From the IMG/VR virus record IMGVR_UViG_3300042868_012782, positions 1 through 64,000 of that record: DNA of 64,000 bases. One strand, written 5' to 3'. The DNA comes from a virus. Both the position numbers and the translations under genes were made by a program. This document shows positions 1 through 7,615 of this stretch, in pieces; position 1 is the first letter of the stretch, and each line of letters opens with the position of its first letter. The notes beneath the pieces are model-generated. The model did not search any database. It saw nothing but the letters and a program-made list of their open reading frames with translations, and had not been told where the DNA came from.

Positions 1-132
1 ACGGTCGACTCAACGGTCGACTCAACGGTCGACTCAACGGTCGACTCAACGGTCGACTCAACGGTCGACTCAACGGTCGACTCAACGGTCGACTCAACGG
101 TCGACTCAACGGTCGACTCAACGGTCGATATC
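1..132 (+). repeat. 12-bp tandem repeat encoding TVDS
   Basis: Ten exact copies of ACGGTCGACTCA fill bases 1-120 and a partial diverging copy follows. Each copy carries a GTCGAC palindrome. The unit is a multiple of three and is read in frame by the overlapping gene. Because the window begins inside the array, its full copy number is unknown. Confidence 0.97.
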
Positions 133-1014
133 ACGAATGATATCAGGCACTATCTCAATGAAGCAATCAGCTTCAACCTATATAACCCAGAGTTTGATTA
201 TATATCAAATCCTATAGTCCATCTGTATCGGGCTATGGTTTGTGCGATGCGCGATAACAACGCAAGTGCCACGTCTAAGCTCTATGATGAGCTTAGATAT
301 CTTGTTGTATCAAAAGTCCATGTGAGCGTATCTGGCGCTGGCGGGAGACATGTTGCGAAGGGGTCCGTGCTATCAGGACCTAGTGAGAAAGCTAGCACAA
401 ACAGTGGTCGCAATAGCGCGACATATGTAAAGTCTGCAGGTGGTATCGCTAAGGACGGTCAGGATAGCATAGGCGCTGATGAAGCAGTTGCCATGATATG
501 GGAGCTTAGCTCCAAGACTGTCTCGTATGGCGGATATGCTAGCCGAATCATGAAGGCATATCACAAGCTTGCAACAGACAAGTCAGTGCTAGGGTGGCTT
601 GCTGGAACAGCTAGACGTGTATCTTCAGAAGATATCTTCGGCACTCTAAGGGGTCACAAGGTATATCGGGGAAAGCTAGATGCATATGAAGTAGACGTTG
701 TTGATGACAATGTGATATGCGCAGAAGACAATGAGATATCAACAGAGATCAACGGTATCGCTGGCGATATCGGGAGCTTCATAGAGGAATATGTTGAGAA
801 TACTGGTGATAGCTTGCCAGTGGTATACTATAAGCGGAAGATGGCAGATAAAGATACTGGGATAGAGTTTTGGAAGAAGTGCGGCATACCGAAAACAACA
901 GCGTATCGAAGGATAGCAAAATTCAACAAGGCTCTGCTGAATGAGATAAAGAATATAGAGTGTGATAAGGAAGTGCTAGCCTTGGCAATAGCAAGAGCCT
1001 TCCGAATGAACTAA
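1..1014 (+). CDS. TVDS-repeat protein with C-terminal helix-turn-helix, 5' end outside window
   Basis: The frame is open from base 1, so the gene begins upstream. The first 120 bases are ten copies of a 12-mer that encode (TVDS)10. A roughly 300-residue unique region follows without stops. Near the C-terminus, FWKKCGIPKTTAYRRIAKF resembles a helix-turn-helix, which suggests DNA binding (inference). The first ATG at 235 is probably internal because the reading frame and the repeat are continuous through it. A strong terminator follows at 1023. I do not recognise the family. Confidence 0.7.
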   Translation, partial: TVDSTVDSTVDSTVDSTVDSTVDSTVDSTVDSTVDSTVDSTVDITNDIRHYLNEAISFNLYNPEFDYISNPIVHLYRAMVCAMRDNNASATSKLYDELRYLVVSKVHVSVSGAGGRHVAKGSVLSGPSEKASTNSGRNSATYVKSAGGIAKDGQDSIGADEAVAMIWELSSKTVSYGGYASRIMKAYHKLATDKSVLGWLAGTARRVSSEDIFGTLRGHKVYRGKLDAYEVDVVDDNVICAEDNEISTEINGIAGDIGSFIEEYVENTGDSLPVVYYKRKMADKDTGIEFWKKCGIPKTTAYRRIAKFNKALLNEIKNIECDKEVLALAIARAFRMN

Positions 1015-1020
1015 AGATGA

Positions 1021-1058
1021 GGGCCGGATAGGGGGAACCCTATCCGGCTCTTTTTTTT
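1021..1058 (+). terminator. Intrinsic terminator after TVDS-repeat gene
   Basis: An 11-bp perfect stem (GCCGGATAGGG with CCCTATCCGGC), a GGAA loop and eight T residues form a classical rho-independent terminator. It starts just after the stop codon at 1014. Confidence 0.95.
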
Positions 1059-1446
1059 CTACTGTTGATATCAAAATATATATCTTGAACCTGGTTGATA
1101 GCCAGGCTATACTGGGCTAGCTCCTGTACTAGCCCAGATAGCCCGGTAAATTATACTAAGATAGCAACTGATATGCGGGAATGTCTTGCGACAAGCTGCA
1201 CTATGTTTATGCCAATCCTATATCTCAACAGCGCACCGATATATCAATTGCTATAGTTCGGTATTGTACCGCGCCTTTTAGGCGGGTTGCATATACTAGG
1301 ATAGCAAGCGAAAATCTGGGAATCGAGTGCTGCAAGCTGCACTATGTTTATGGCCTAAATAACCAGGGGCGGGAATCCTCCCGCCGCCGATGCACATCTT
1401 ATGGAAAGGCTAGCGAGGTGCAACGCCTTCCTTATGGAGTTGTGAT
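1059..1446 (+). repeat. Intergenic module 0 (GGGAAT-N13-CTGCAC sites at 1177, 1318, 1371)
   Basis: This is the first and most divergent leader. It opens with two hairpins: CCTGG/CCAGG at 1090-1106, and a perfect 9-bp stem CTGGGCTAG/CTAGCCCAG at 1112-1137. Three bipartite elements follow; the last reads ATGCAC and starts a seven-codon ORF at 1390-1413. The ribosome binding site of the next gene ends the module. The long open frame here is not credible as a gene because it only reads through the repeated element. Confidence 0.8.
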
Positions 1447-1713
1447 ATGGCAGCAAGATTTGAGTCAATAAAGGAAGTAGAAATCGAGGCATCCGTGTGG
1501 ACCGTTGAACGGTCCGGCACTTACGAAGTCTGGGGCGATGGTGACGAAGTCACCTTCCAAGTCGAACAAGAGAACGTCTACAAAGACGGAGTCCTGCAAG
1601 AGGACTGGACCTCTGTGGGCGAACTCCTGCCACCGATCACGGATGAAGATATTGATATAGATATGGAAGATGTAGAGAAGTCGAGACTTATGGATCAAAT
1701 ATGCGGCCGATAG
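1447..1713 (+). CDS. Small acidic hypothetical protein (88 aa)
   Basis: The start follows the module-borne ribosome binding site (ATGGAGTTGTGAT before ATG). The protein is strongly acidic, has a beta-rich centre (WTVERSGTYEVWGDGDEVTFQV) and a DEDIDIDMEDVE cluster near the C-terminus. It is a single-gene transcription unit between module 0 and the first GAAA-loop terminator. I do not recognise the family. Confidence 0.75.
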   Translation: MAARFESIKEVEIEASVWTVERSGTYEVWGDGDEVTFQVEQENVYKDGVLQEDWTSVGELLPPITDEDIDIDMEDVEKSRLMDQICGR

Positions 1714-1733
1714 ACGATCGCTGAGTAGATCGG

Positions 1734-1763
1734 GGCGGGGGGCGAAAGCCTCCCGCCTTTTTT
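1734..1763 (+). terminator. GAAA-loop terminator, copy 1
   Basis: Ten-base arms GGCGGGGGGC and GCCTCCCGCC pair with one G-U, close a GAAA tetraloop and are followed by six T residues. The same hairpin recurs almost unchanged after most genes in the first 10 kb. Confidence 0.95.
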
Positions 1764-1993
1764 CGTTGGTGGTCCTGGGAATTCTGCGGGTGAAGCTGCA
1801 CTATGGTATGGCCATCGCCTGGCGGCCGCGGCCGTACCTGCCGCGCCTAGCGGGTTAAAATTGTGGGAATAGCAAGCGAGAAGCTGCACTATCTTTCTAG
1901 GCGATTTAACCAGGGCGGGAATCTCCTTCTGGCCGATGCACATCTTATGGAAGGGCTAGCGAGGTTGCGATGCCTACCACATGGAGTTGTGAG
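1764..1993 (+). repeat. Intergenic module 1 (sites 1777, 1865, 1917)
   Basis: This is the standard module layout: site, GC-rich stem-loop (GGTATGGCC pairs with GGCCGTACC), site, short stem-loop, gene-proximal ATGCAC site, ribosome binding site. The sites lie 88 and 52 bases apart. The proximal site opens a seven-codon ORF at 1936-1959. Confidence 0.9.
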
Positions 1994-2155
1994 ATGTGCT
2001 CGTCATGCAATGTGGTCAAGATCAACGGAGTCCGGACTCACGAGTCCGGGTGCCCGGAATCTTGGAGGGAGATCAAGGCATGCTCGGCATGCCGAGAAAA
2101 GTTTCGCCCTAAGGCGAAAAACCAAAAGCACTGCCGGGACTGTCGCATCCGATAG
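1994..2155 (+). CDS. Small zinc-ribbon protein (53 aa)
   Basis: Start chosen at the ATG after the module ribosome binding site (GGAGTTGTGAG). CSSC near the N-terminus, CSAC in the middle and a CRDC pair at the end suggest bound zinc. An in-frame ATG at 1970 (MPTTWSCEM) lies inside the repeated module and is less likely. Role unknown; such ribbons often bind nucleic acid or proteins. Confidence 0.7.
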   Translation: MCSSCNVVKINGVRTHESGCPESWREIKACSACREKFRPKAKNQKHCRDCRIR

Positions 2156-2178
2156 GGATGCGTCGACAGTAAGGCAGG

Positions 2179-2208
2179 GGCGGGGGGCGAAAGCCTCCCG
2201 CCTTTTTT
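2179..2208 (+). terminator. GAAA-loop terminator, copy 2
   Basis: Same hairpin and six-T tail as copy 1, starting 23 bases after the zinc-ribbon stop codon. Confidence 0.95.
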
Positions 2209-2526
2209 CGTTGGTATTCCTAGGAATCCCGCGGGTGAAGCTGCACTATGGTATAGCCATCGCCTGGCGGCCGCGGCCGTACCTGCCGCGCTCGGCCGGT
2301 CAATATTGTGGGAATAGCAAGCGGAAAGCTGCACTATGGTATGGCTCCTGCCTGGCGGCCGCGGCCGCATCTGCCGCGCTCGGCAGCCTAGCATAGTGGG
2401 AATAACCGATCTTAAGCTGCACTATGGTTATGGGCTAAATAACCAGGTGCGGGAATCCTCCCGCCGCCGATGCACATCTTATGGAAAGGCTAGCGAGGTG
2501 CGATGCCTACCAAGTGGAGTTTTCAT
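2209..2526 (+). repeat. Intergenic module 2, four sites (2222, 2310, 2398, 2451)
   Basis: This module carries one extra copy of the 88-base site-plus-stem-loop unit, so sites 1 to 3 are each 88 bases apart. The first site reads AGGAAT instead of GGGAAT. The proximal ATGCAC site opens a seven-codon ORF at 2470-2493. The extra unit shows that the internal element can itself duplicate in tandem. Confidence 0.9.
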
Positions 2527-2835
2527 ATGACCAAGATCCAAGAAATCGAAAACCTAACAGGTTTTATCGGAAGTCTTCAGGATGGCTATCTAAAAGACAT
2601 CTTTGATGATTTAGGACCGATGATAATCGGGGCGATTCGGTCGGACTTTTGCTGTGTGCCGTACAGGGAGATGCAGCAAACAAAAGCGGATCTCCGACTG
2701 GAGATCCAAACCCTTCAGAAAGAGGCCTCGGATCTGAAGGTCCTGTTGTCTGAAGCAAGACGGCAACAGGAACGACTGAAGACAGAAATAGACGATATAA
2801 GGCGAATTGCTGCGACCATCGCTGCCTGCAGGTAA
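2527..2835 (+). CDS. Coiled-coil hypothetical protein (102 aa)
   Basis: ATG follows GTGGAGTTTTCAT. The C-terminal half (about residues 45-95) is rich in K, E, L and R with heptad spacing, indicating a coiled coil. The N-terminal half is helical with MIIGAIRSDFCC. An in-frame ATG lies upstream in the module at 2503. It is a single-gene unit closed by a terminator. Family not recognised. Confidence 0.7.
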   Translation: MTKIQEIENLTGFIGSLQDGYLKDIFDDLGPMIIGAIRSDFCCVPYREMQQTKADLRLEIQTLQKEASDLKVLLSEARRQQERLKTEIDDIRRIAATIAACR

Positions 2836-2854
2836 CAGGCGAAGGTCGGGCGGG

Positions 2855-2884
2855 GGCGGGGGGCGAAAGCCTCCCGCCTTTTTT
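2855..2884 (+). terminator. GAAA-loop terminator, copy 3
   Basis: Identical arms, GAAA loop and T tail to copy 1. Confidence 0.95.
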
Positions 2885-3113
2885 CGTTGGTATTCCTGGG
2901 AATCCCGCGGGTGAAGCTGCACTATGGTATGGCTATCGCCTGGCGGCCGCGGCCGTACCTGCCGCGCTCAGCCGGTCGATATTGTGGGAATAGCAAGCGA
3001 GAAGCTGCACTATCTTTCTGGGCGATTTAACCAGGCTGGGAATCTACTGCTGGCCAATGCACATCTTATGGAAAGGCTAGCGGGGTTGCGATGCCTACCA
3101 CATGGAGCTAGTG
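2885..3113 (+). repeat. Intergenic module 3 (sites 2898, 2986, 3038)
   Basis: Standard three-site module, nearly identical to modules 4 and 6. The proximal ATGCAC opens a seven-codon ORF at 3057-3080. The 65-residue frame starting at 2924 is read through this repeat and recurs in module 4, but is broken in the others. Confidence 0.9.
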
Positions 3114-3425
3114 ATGTTTGAGAAATTCCTTAAGGGGTATGTTGAAGCAGCTGTATTCACCAACGGTTCTGTCGTTGCGCCAATCGATGATGAAACAATG
3201 AAAGAGATAGAAACAGACTGCAGAGGTTTTTACGATAGCAACTTTGACCGCATAAAAGATGCGCCCGAAAAAGCGGGAGTCGACTTCCACTTGACCAGAA
3301 ACGGACATGGCGCCGGTTTCTGGGACGGAGGTTGGATCGATGGAGAAAAGCTGACTAAGGAAGCCAAGGTGTACGGAACTTTGGAGCTGTATTTGCACGA
3401 AGGAGTACTGTATCATCATAACTGA
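3114..3425 (+). CDS. Phage protein with RNGHGAGFWD motif (103 aa)
   Basis: Start chosen at ATG after CATGGAGCTAGTG. The segment GVDFHLTRNGHGAGFWDGG is typical, from memory, of a small protein widely found in tailed phages and of unknown function. Length is as expected for that group. It is a single-gene transcription unit. No catalytic motif is visible. Confidence 0.75.
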   Translation: MFEKFLKGYVEAAVFTNGSVVAPIDDETMKEIETDCRGFYDSNFDRIKDAPEKAGVDFHLTRNGHGAGFWDGGWIDGEKLTKEAKVYGTLELYLHEGVLYHHN

Positions 3426-3444
3426 TGGGATCTAAAAGCTGGGG

Positions 3445-3474
3445 GGCGGGGGGCGAAAGCCTCCCGCCTTTTTT
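3445..3474 (+). terminator. GAAA-loop terminator, copy 4
   Basis: Same hairpin and T tail as copy 1, starting 20 bases after the stop codon. Confidence 0.95.
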
Positions 3475-3703
3475 CGTTGGTATTCCTGGGAATCCCGCGG
3501 GTGAAGCTGCACTATGGTATGGCTATCGCCTGGCGGCCGCGGCCGTACCTGCCGCGCTCAGCCGGTCGATATCGTGGGAATAGCAAGCGAGAAGCTGCAC
3601 TATCTTCCTAGGCAATTTAACCAGGCTGGGAATCGCCTGCTGGCCGATGCACATCTTATGGAAAGGCTAGCAAGGTGCGACGCCTACCAAGTGGAGTTCT
3701 CGA
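3475..3703 (+). repeat. Intergenic module 4 (sites 3488, 3576, 3628)
   Basis: Standard three-site module; spacing 88 and 52. The proximal site opens a seven-codon ORF at 3647-3670. Confidence 0.9.
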
Positions 3704-3895
3704 ATGCCTAGGGTAGCCATTGAATTTCAAGATAAAACTGGTGAATTAGTGACAAAGTGGGCGGAACACCGCCCGGAGCACATAGGAGTCTGCGGACGAC
3801 TACGCCCGTATAGGGTGGAGTTCGGATGCATGACAGAAGACGGGTACAGATATTTCACTTGGGATCTTTTAGAAAGCGAGGCAAGACGGGTGTGA
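3704..3895 (+). CDS. Small hypothetical protein (63 aa)
   Basis: ATG follows GTGGAGTTCTCGA. The protein is compact and probably beta-rich (VAIEFQDKTGELVTKW, YRVEFGCMTEDGYRYFTW). No motif recognised. Single-gene unit. Confidence 0.65.
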   Translation: MPRVAIEFQDKTGELVTKWAEHRPEHIGVCGRLRPYRVEFGCMTEDGYRYFTWDLLESEARRV

Positions 3896-3916
3896 CGGGT
3901 GTGACGGCAAAGCAGG

Positions 3917-3946
3917 GGCGGGGGGCGAAAGCCTCCCGCCTTTTTT
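3917..3946 (+). terminator. GAAA-loop terminator, copy 5
   Basis: Same hairpin and T tail as copy 1. Confidence 0.95.
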
Positions 3947-4176
3947 CGTTGGTATTCCTGGGAATCCCGCGGGTGAAGCTGCACTATGGTATAGCCATCG
4001 CCTGGCGACCGCGGCCGTACCTGCCGCGCTCAGCCGGTCGAAATTGTGGGAATAGCAAGCGAGAAGCTGCACTATGGTTATGGGCTTATTAACCAGGGGC
4101 GGGAATCCTCCCGGCGCCGATGCACATCTTATGGAAAGGCAAGCAAGGTGCGACGCCTACCACATGGAGTTGTGAA
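3947..4176 (+). repeat. Intergenic module 5 (sites 3960, 4048, 4101)
   Basis: Standard three-site module. The stop codon of the seven-codon ORF is changed to AAG, so the frame from ATGCAC at 4120 runs in frame into the next gene. That frame would add 19 residues to it if used. Confidence 0.9.
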
Positions 4177-4431
4177 ATGACTAACTTTTGTAAGATTTTT
4201 GACGAAGTGATGATCAACAGTGTGTTCCTGAGAAAGGACGCATACTGGACAAAAGAGGATCCTCGCGGTCCAGAGTATGGACTGATCCTCGTCTGTCCTG
4301 AACCGGCAAAAATGTCGGTTCAGGTAACAAAGAAAATTAGATTTGGTACAACCGAGTACTATGTGACCAGCTGGACCGTATTGGTGCCAATTGAGCACCT
4401 AGAGGAATATCTCAAAGATCCTACCGTCTAG
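4177..4431 (+). CDS. Small hypothetical protein (84 aa)
   Basis: ATG follows GGAGTTGTGAA, the usual module ribosome binding site. The sequence alternates hydrophobic and polar residues (YGLILVCPEPAKMSVQV, TEYYVTSWTVLVPIEHLEEYL), suggesting an alpha/beta fold. The frame is open upstream into module 5 as far as 4120, so a longer form is possible but less likely. Family not recognised. Confidence 0.65.
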   Translation: MTNFCKIFDEVMINSVFLRKDAYWTKEDPRGPEYGLILVCPEPAKMSVQVTKKIRFGTTEYYVTSWTVLVPIEHLEEYLKDPTV

Positions 4432-4454
4432 TGCGAAAAGTGTCGGCGACAGAA

Positions 4455-4484
4455 GGCGGGGGGCGAAAGCCTCCCGCCTTTTTT
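4455..4484 (+). terminator. GAAA-loop terminator, copy 6
   Basis: Same hairpin and T tail as copy 1. Confidence 0.95.
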
Positions 4485-4714
4485 CGTTGGTATTCCTGGG
4501 AATCCCGCGGGTGAAGCTGCACTATGGTATAGCTATAGCCTGGCGGCCGCGGCCGTACCTGCCGCGCTCAGCCGGTTGAAATTGTGGGAATAGCAAGCGA
4601 GAAGCTGCACTATCTTTCTAGGCGATTTAACCAGGCTGGGAATCTACTGCTGGCCGATGCACATCTTATGGAAGGGCTAGCAAGGTGCGATGCCTACCAC
4701 ATGGAGCTTTGACA
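4485..4714 (+). repeat. Intergenic module 6 (sites 4498, 4586, 4638)
   Basis: Standard three-site module. The proximal site opens a seven-codon ORF at 4657-4680. Confidence 0.9.
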
Positions 4715-4990
4715 ATGGCTACTACCAGATTCCCGCGCATTTGCGACGTTGTACACGATTTAAAGGCGGTGAGAGACTCTATGGAGTCAAAGCAGACGGA
4801 TTTGGATATAAGGCTTCAAGTGTATCCTACTTCGAGCTGGGCCATTAGGGTCGGTGCGTCCGACTTTGATCAAGATCACTTCGGATACTGGGGAGCATCG
4901 AGCATCGATCAAAAAATGTCAGTGAAGACGCTGACGTCCATTGCTAGGGACATCTTGGATCAAGCCAAGGAAGCATACTCCTGCAGGTAA
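4715..4990 (+). CDS. Small hypothetical protein (91 aa)
   Basis: ATG follows ATGGAGCTTTGACA. The protein has an amphipathic helix (VVHDLKAVRDSMESK), a strand-rich centre (LDIRLQVYPTSSWAIRVG) and a C-terminal helix. It reads as a small globular domain. No family recognised; single-gene unit. Confidence 0.65.
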   Translation: MATTRFPRICDVVHDLKAVRDSMESKQTDLDIRLQVYPTSSWAIRVGASDFDQDHFGYWGASSIDQKMSVKTLTSIARDILDQAKEAYSCR

Positions 4991-5010
4991 ATAAGCAGCG
5001 GGGGGTCTGG

Positions 5011-5040
5011 GGCGGGGGGCGAAAGCCTCCCGCCTTTTTT
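5011..5040 (+). terminator. GAAA-loop terminator, copy 7
   Basis: Same hairpin and T tail as copy 1. Confidence 0.95.
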
Positions 5041-5268
5041 CGTTGGTATTCCTGGGAATCCCGCGGGTGAAGCTGCACTATGGTATAGCTATCGCCTGGC
5101 TGCCGCGGCCGTACCTGCCGCGCTCGGCCGGTCGAAATTGTGGGAATAGCAAGCGAGAAGCTGCACTATGATCTTGACTATTTAACCAGGCTGGGAATAA
5201 ACTTTTGGCCGATGCACATCTTATGGAAAGGCAAGCAAGGTGCGACGCCTACCAACTGGAGTTTTGAT
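5041..5268 (+). repeat. Intergenic module 7 (sites 5054, 5142, 5193)
   Basis: Three-site module that shares an altered second loop (GATCTTGACTATTTAACC) with module 8. As in module 5, the seven-codon ORF has lost its stop and continues in frame into the next gene from 5212. Confidence 0.9.
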
Positions 5269-5475
5269 ATGAAAAGATGGATTGAGATCGAGGACATCAA
5301 GGCGGCTGTTGATTCAGGAAGGATTGTCTACGCAGATAGTAAATCGTACCAAGTCAAAAAAATAAAACAAGAATACATGATTGTATACCATGGAGGGCAA
5401 ATGGTCGGCCTTCACGGCGCTGAGGGGACGCCTTTTGAAAGAGTTATGAACGGGAAACTGTTCTGGTCTGAGTAA
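5269..5475 (+). CDS. Small hypothetical protein (68 aa)
   Basis: ATG follows TGGAGTTTTGAT. Basic N-terminal half (KSYQVKKIKQEYMIVYHGG) followed by a Gly-rich turn. No known motif. It could also be read from 5212 with an N-terminal extension drawn from the module. Confidence 0.6.
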   Translation: MKRWIEIEDIKAAVDSGRIVYADSKSYQVKKIKQEYMIVYHGGQMVGLHGAEGTPFERVMNGKLFWSE

Positions 5476-5498
5476 CGAAAAGGTCTGAGTGACCATGG

Positions 5499-5528
5499 GG
5501 CGGGGGGCGAAAGCCTCCCGCCTTTTTT
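5499..5528 (+). terminator. GAAA-loop terminator, copy 8
   Basis: Same hairpin and T tail as copy 1. Confidence 0.95.
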
Positions 5529-5756
5529 CGTTGGTAGTCCTGGGAATTCCGCGGGTGAAGCTGCACTATGGTATGGCTATCGCCTGGCGGCCGCGGCCGT
5601 ACCTGCCGCGCTCAGCCGGTCGAAATTGTGGGAATAGCAAGCGGGAAGCTGCACTATGATCTTGACTATTTAACCAGGCTGGGAATAAACTTTTGGCCGA
5701 TGCACATCTTATGGAAAGGCTAGCAAGGTGCGACGCCTACCAACTGGAGTTTTGAG
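5529..5756 (+). repeat. Intergenic module 8 (sites 5542, 5630, 5681)
   Basis: Three-site module that pairs with module 7 in its second loop. The proximal site opens a seven-codon ORF at 5700-5723. Confidence 0.9.
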
Positions 5757-6320
5757 ATGAATATTGAAGAACGCGCTGCCGCCATGGCAGATAACCATAA
5801 GAACTACAAGGATTTCTCTTGGATGGATCGACCGTCTGAAGGGGTGTGGTGTCTTCACTACACCCATACCAGAGACAGTGATCGGGTCGAAAGAAGCAAC
5901 GGCGCGGTTATCGCTGCAGAAATGGGGAAGCAGTCTAGCGACGATGTGTCGCTTGAGCACCACACTCACTTCGCCGTAGGATGGGTGGACGGCGTGGCCG
6001 TCCGAATCTACGACAACGAAGGCAAGGTGACAAAGGCATTCGAGAAGCTTCATCAGCTTCTGTCCAAAATCGAGGACTATCCTATCCTCGATGAAGACGG
6101 ATACTCATCACTTGAGAATGATGAGTTAGCAGAAGAAATGTCTCAGTGCATAAAACATGTGGGTAGAAATTTCGATGAGGAAATAACTCAAGAGATTATA
6201 GACAAGGTTGACGCCTGGCTTCAGACCAATAGGTCGGAAGCTTTCTATGAGGAGAGATGGAGTTTGAAGGAGAAGGCGGTCGATGAGGCCTTAACAGCAC
6301 TTGGGCTGACTAGGTCCTAA
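5757..6320 (+). CDS. Phage protein of unknown function (187 aa)
   Basis: ATG follows TGGAGTTTTGAG. The pattern HYTHTRDSDRVERSNGA ... HTHFAVGWVDGVAVRIYDN ... DYPILDEDGYS resembles, from memory, a protein family found in many tailed phages with no assigned role. The C-terminal 60 residues are helical and acidic. It is the largest single-gene unit in the cassette array. Confidence 0.75.
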   Translation: MNIEERAAAMADNHKNYKDFSWMDRPSEGVWCLHYTHTRDSDRVERSNGAVIAAEMGKQSSDDVSLEHHTHFAVGWVDGVAVRIYDNEGKVTKAFEKLHQLLSKIEDYPILDEDGYSSLENDELAEEMSQCIKHVGRNFDEEITQEIIDKVDAWLQTNRSEAFYEERWSLKEKAVDEALTALGLTRS

Positions 6321-6333
6321 GAGGGGGCGGGGG

Positions 6334-6363
6334 GGCGGGGGGCGAAAGCCTCCCGCCTTTTTT
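6334..6363 (+). terminator. GAAA-loop terminator, copy 9
   Basis: Same hairpin and T tail as copy 1. Confidence 0.95.
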
Positions 6364-6590
6364 CGTTGGTGATCCTGGGAATTCCGCGGGTGAAGCTGCA
6401 CTATGGTATAGCCATCGCCTGGCGGCCGCGGCCGTACCTGCCGCGCTCAGCCGGTCGATATCGTGGGAATAGCAAGCGAGAAGCTGCACTATGGTTATGG
6501 CCTCATTAACCAGGCTGGGAATCGCCTTCTGGCCGATGCACACCTATTGTGAGAGGTGAAGGACACCGATCGCAACAACAGGAGACTCGC
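6364..6590 (+). repeat. Intergenic module 9 (sites 6377, 6465, 6517)
   Basis: Three-site module with a different 3' junction (CTATTGTGAGAGGTGAAGG) shared only with module 11. The proximal site opens a seven-codon ORF at 6536-6559 ending in TGA, whereas most copies end in TAG. Confidence 0.9.
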
Positions 6591-6785
6591 ATGAAATATA
6601 GCGTAAGAGTTGTTCGTACCGTGACGATGGTTGCGGACGTAGACGTAGAGGCAAAAAGCGAAATAGAAGCAAAAGAGGCAGCCGTGGAAGCTGCAAGCGC
6701 GGGCGAAGATATCGAGTGGTCAGAACAGGACACATCGGATATTATTGCCTGCCCGTTATGTAGTGTTGATCCGTATGAGCAGTAA
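6591..6785 (+). CDS. Small YSVRVV-type protein, paralogue family A (64 aa)
   Basis: ATG follows CAGGAGACTCGC. N-terminal strand YSVRVVRTVTMVADVDVEA, then an Ala/Glu helix (EAKEAAVEAA). The same plan (Y-x-V-x-I/V, then V-x-A, then an EA-rich helix) is seen at 12207 and 26513, so these look like paralogues. Function unknown. Confidence 0.7.
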   Translation: MKYSVRVVRTVTMVADVDVEAKSEIEAKEAAVEAASAGEDIEWSEQDTSDIIACPLCSVDPYEQ

Positions 6786-6808
6786 GGAATTTTAAGTCGA
6801 AAAGAAGG

Positions 6809-6838
6809 GGCGGGGGGCGAAAGCCTCCCGCCTTTTTT
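6809..6838 (+). terminator. GAAA-loop terminator, copy 10
   Basis: Same hairpin and T tail as copy 1. Confidence 0.95.
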
Positions 6839-7068
6839 CGTTGGTGCTCCTGGGAATCCCGCGGGTGAAGCTGCACTATGGTATAGCTATAGCCTGGCGG
6901 CCGCGGCCGTACCTGCCGCGCTCAGCCGGTCGATATTATGGGAATAGCAAGCGAGAAGCTGCACTATGTTTATGGCCTAAATAACCAGGCTGGGAATCCC
7001 TTTGTTGCCGATGCACAGCTTATGGAGAGGCTAGCAAGGTGCGATGCCTTCCAACAGGGAGTTTAAAA
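6839..7068 (+). repeat. Intergenic module 10 (sites 6852, 6940, 6992)
   Basis: Standard three-site module. The proximal site reads ATGCACAGC and opens a seven-codon ORF at 7011-7034. Confidence 0.9.
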
Positions 7069-7383
7069 ATGAGCTACAACGGTTATGTAAATTACGAAAC
7101 ATGGTGTGTAAATGTCTGGATGAGCAACGGGAATACGGAGCTGTACGAAGAAATGGCTTGCGAGTACCTCAAGGAATCGGATGGGGACGAAAGTTTGGCA
7201 CGCCGAGAGCTAGCCGACTGGCTTAAGGGCGAAGTCGGGGAGTTCCCAGAAGGATTAGACAACACGAGCATGATGGGAGATTTATTGAAATCGGCAATAG
7301 GCAAAGTAGACTGGCGAGAGATCGCCGCAAGCTATATCGAATCGGCAGTAGAGGCGGTAGAGCAAGAAAAGGAGTCAGCATGA
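7069..7383 (+). CDS. NYETW-motif phage protein (104 aa)
   Basis: ATG follows AGGGAGTTTAAAA. The N-terminus YNGYVNYETWCVNVWMSN matches a common phage and plasmid motif (N-G-x-x-N-Y-E-T-W) known from small proteins of unknown function. The rest is helical and acidic. It heads a three-gene unit with two very short downstream ORFs. Confidence 0.8.
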   Translation: MSYNGYVNYETWCVNVWMSNGNTELYEEMACEYLKESDGDESLARRELADWLKGEVGEFPEGLDNTSMMGDLLKSAIGKVDWREIAASYIESAVEAVEQEKESA

Positions 7384-7514
7384 GCAAGATCTTTGTGGCC
7401 ATTCCCAAGGATGGATGGAAGGTTCCTGACCGCTCAGGACCAAAACAAAAACGAGAACGAAGGAAGAAAACCAGGTCGGCTAGGATCGCTGTAGTTCTGA
7501 GGGAGTGGCAATGA
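7380..7514 (+). CDS. Small basic peptide (44 aa)
   Basis: Start overlaps the previous stop (ATGA). The peptide is strongly basic (KQKRERRKKTRSARIAVV), so nucleic-acid contact is possible. Translational coupling is the main support for its being real. Confidence 0.5.
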   Translation: MSKIFVAIPKDGWKVPDRSGPKQKRERRKKTRSARIAVVLREWQ

Positions 7515-7579
7515 TGTTTTTTGCGGTAGGGGCGGGGATATTCCTCGCCCTGGTGGGGGCGCTGGCGAGCAGCCGATAG
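7511..7579 (+). CDS. Short membrane peptide (22 aa)
   Basis: Start overlaps the previous stop (CAATGATG). Nearly the whole peptide is one hydrophobic segment (MMFFAVGAGIFLALVGALA). It is supported only by coupling and by its composition. The 3' end of this gene is partly repeated before the next terminator at about 8202. Confidence 0.45.
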   Translation: MMFFAVGAGIFLALVGALASSR

Positions 7580-7585
7580 TAGTTG

Positions 7586-7615
7586 GGCGGGGGGCGAAAG
7601 CCTCCCGCCTTTTTT
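7586..7615 (+). terminator. GAAA-loop terminator, copy 11
   Basis: Same hairpin and T tail as copy 1. Confidence 0.95.

Noticed and set aside
1181-1471. 96-residue ORF across module 0
   Set aside because: It reads through two bipartite elements and overlaps the well-supported gene start at 1447.
1764-1993. Cobalamin riboswitch suggested by GGGAAT-CC-GGTG-AA-GCTG in module site 1
   Set aside because: The resemblance holds only for the first site type; other sites change the middle 13 bases freely, and the rest of the riboswitch core is missing.
2924-3121. 65-residue ORFs read through modules (also at 3514) containing IASEKLHYL
   Set aside because: The frame is open in only some modules, is broken by indels in others, and covers the stem-loops and elements. 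No ribosome binding site precedes it.
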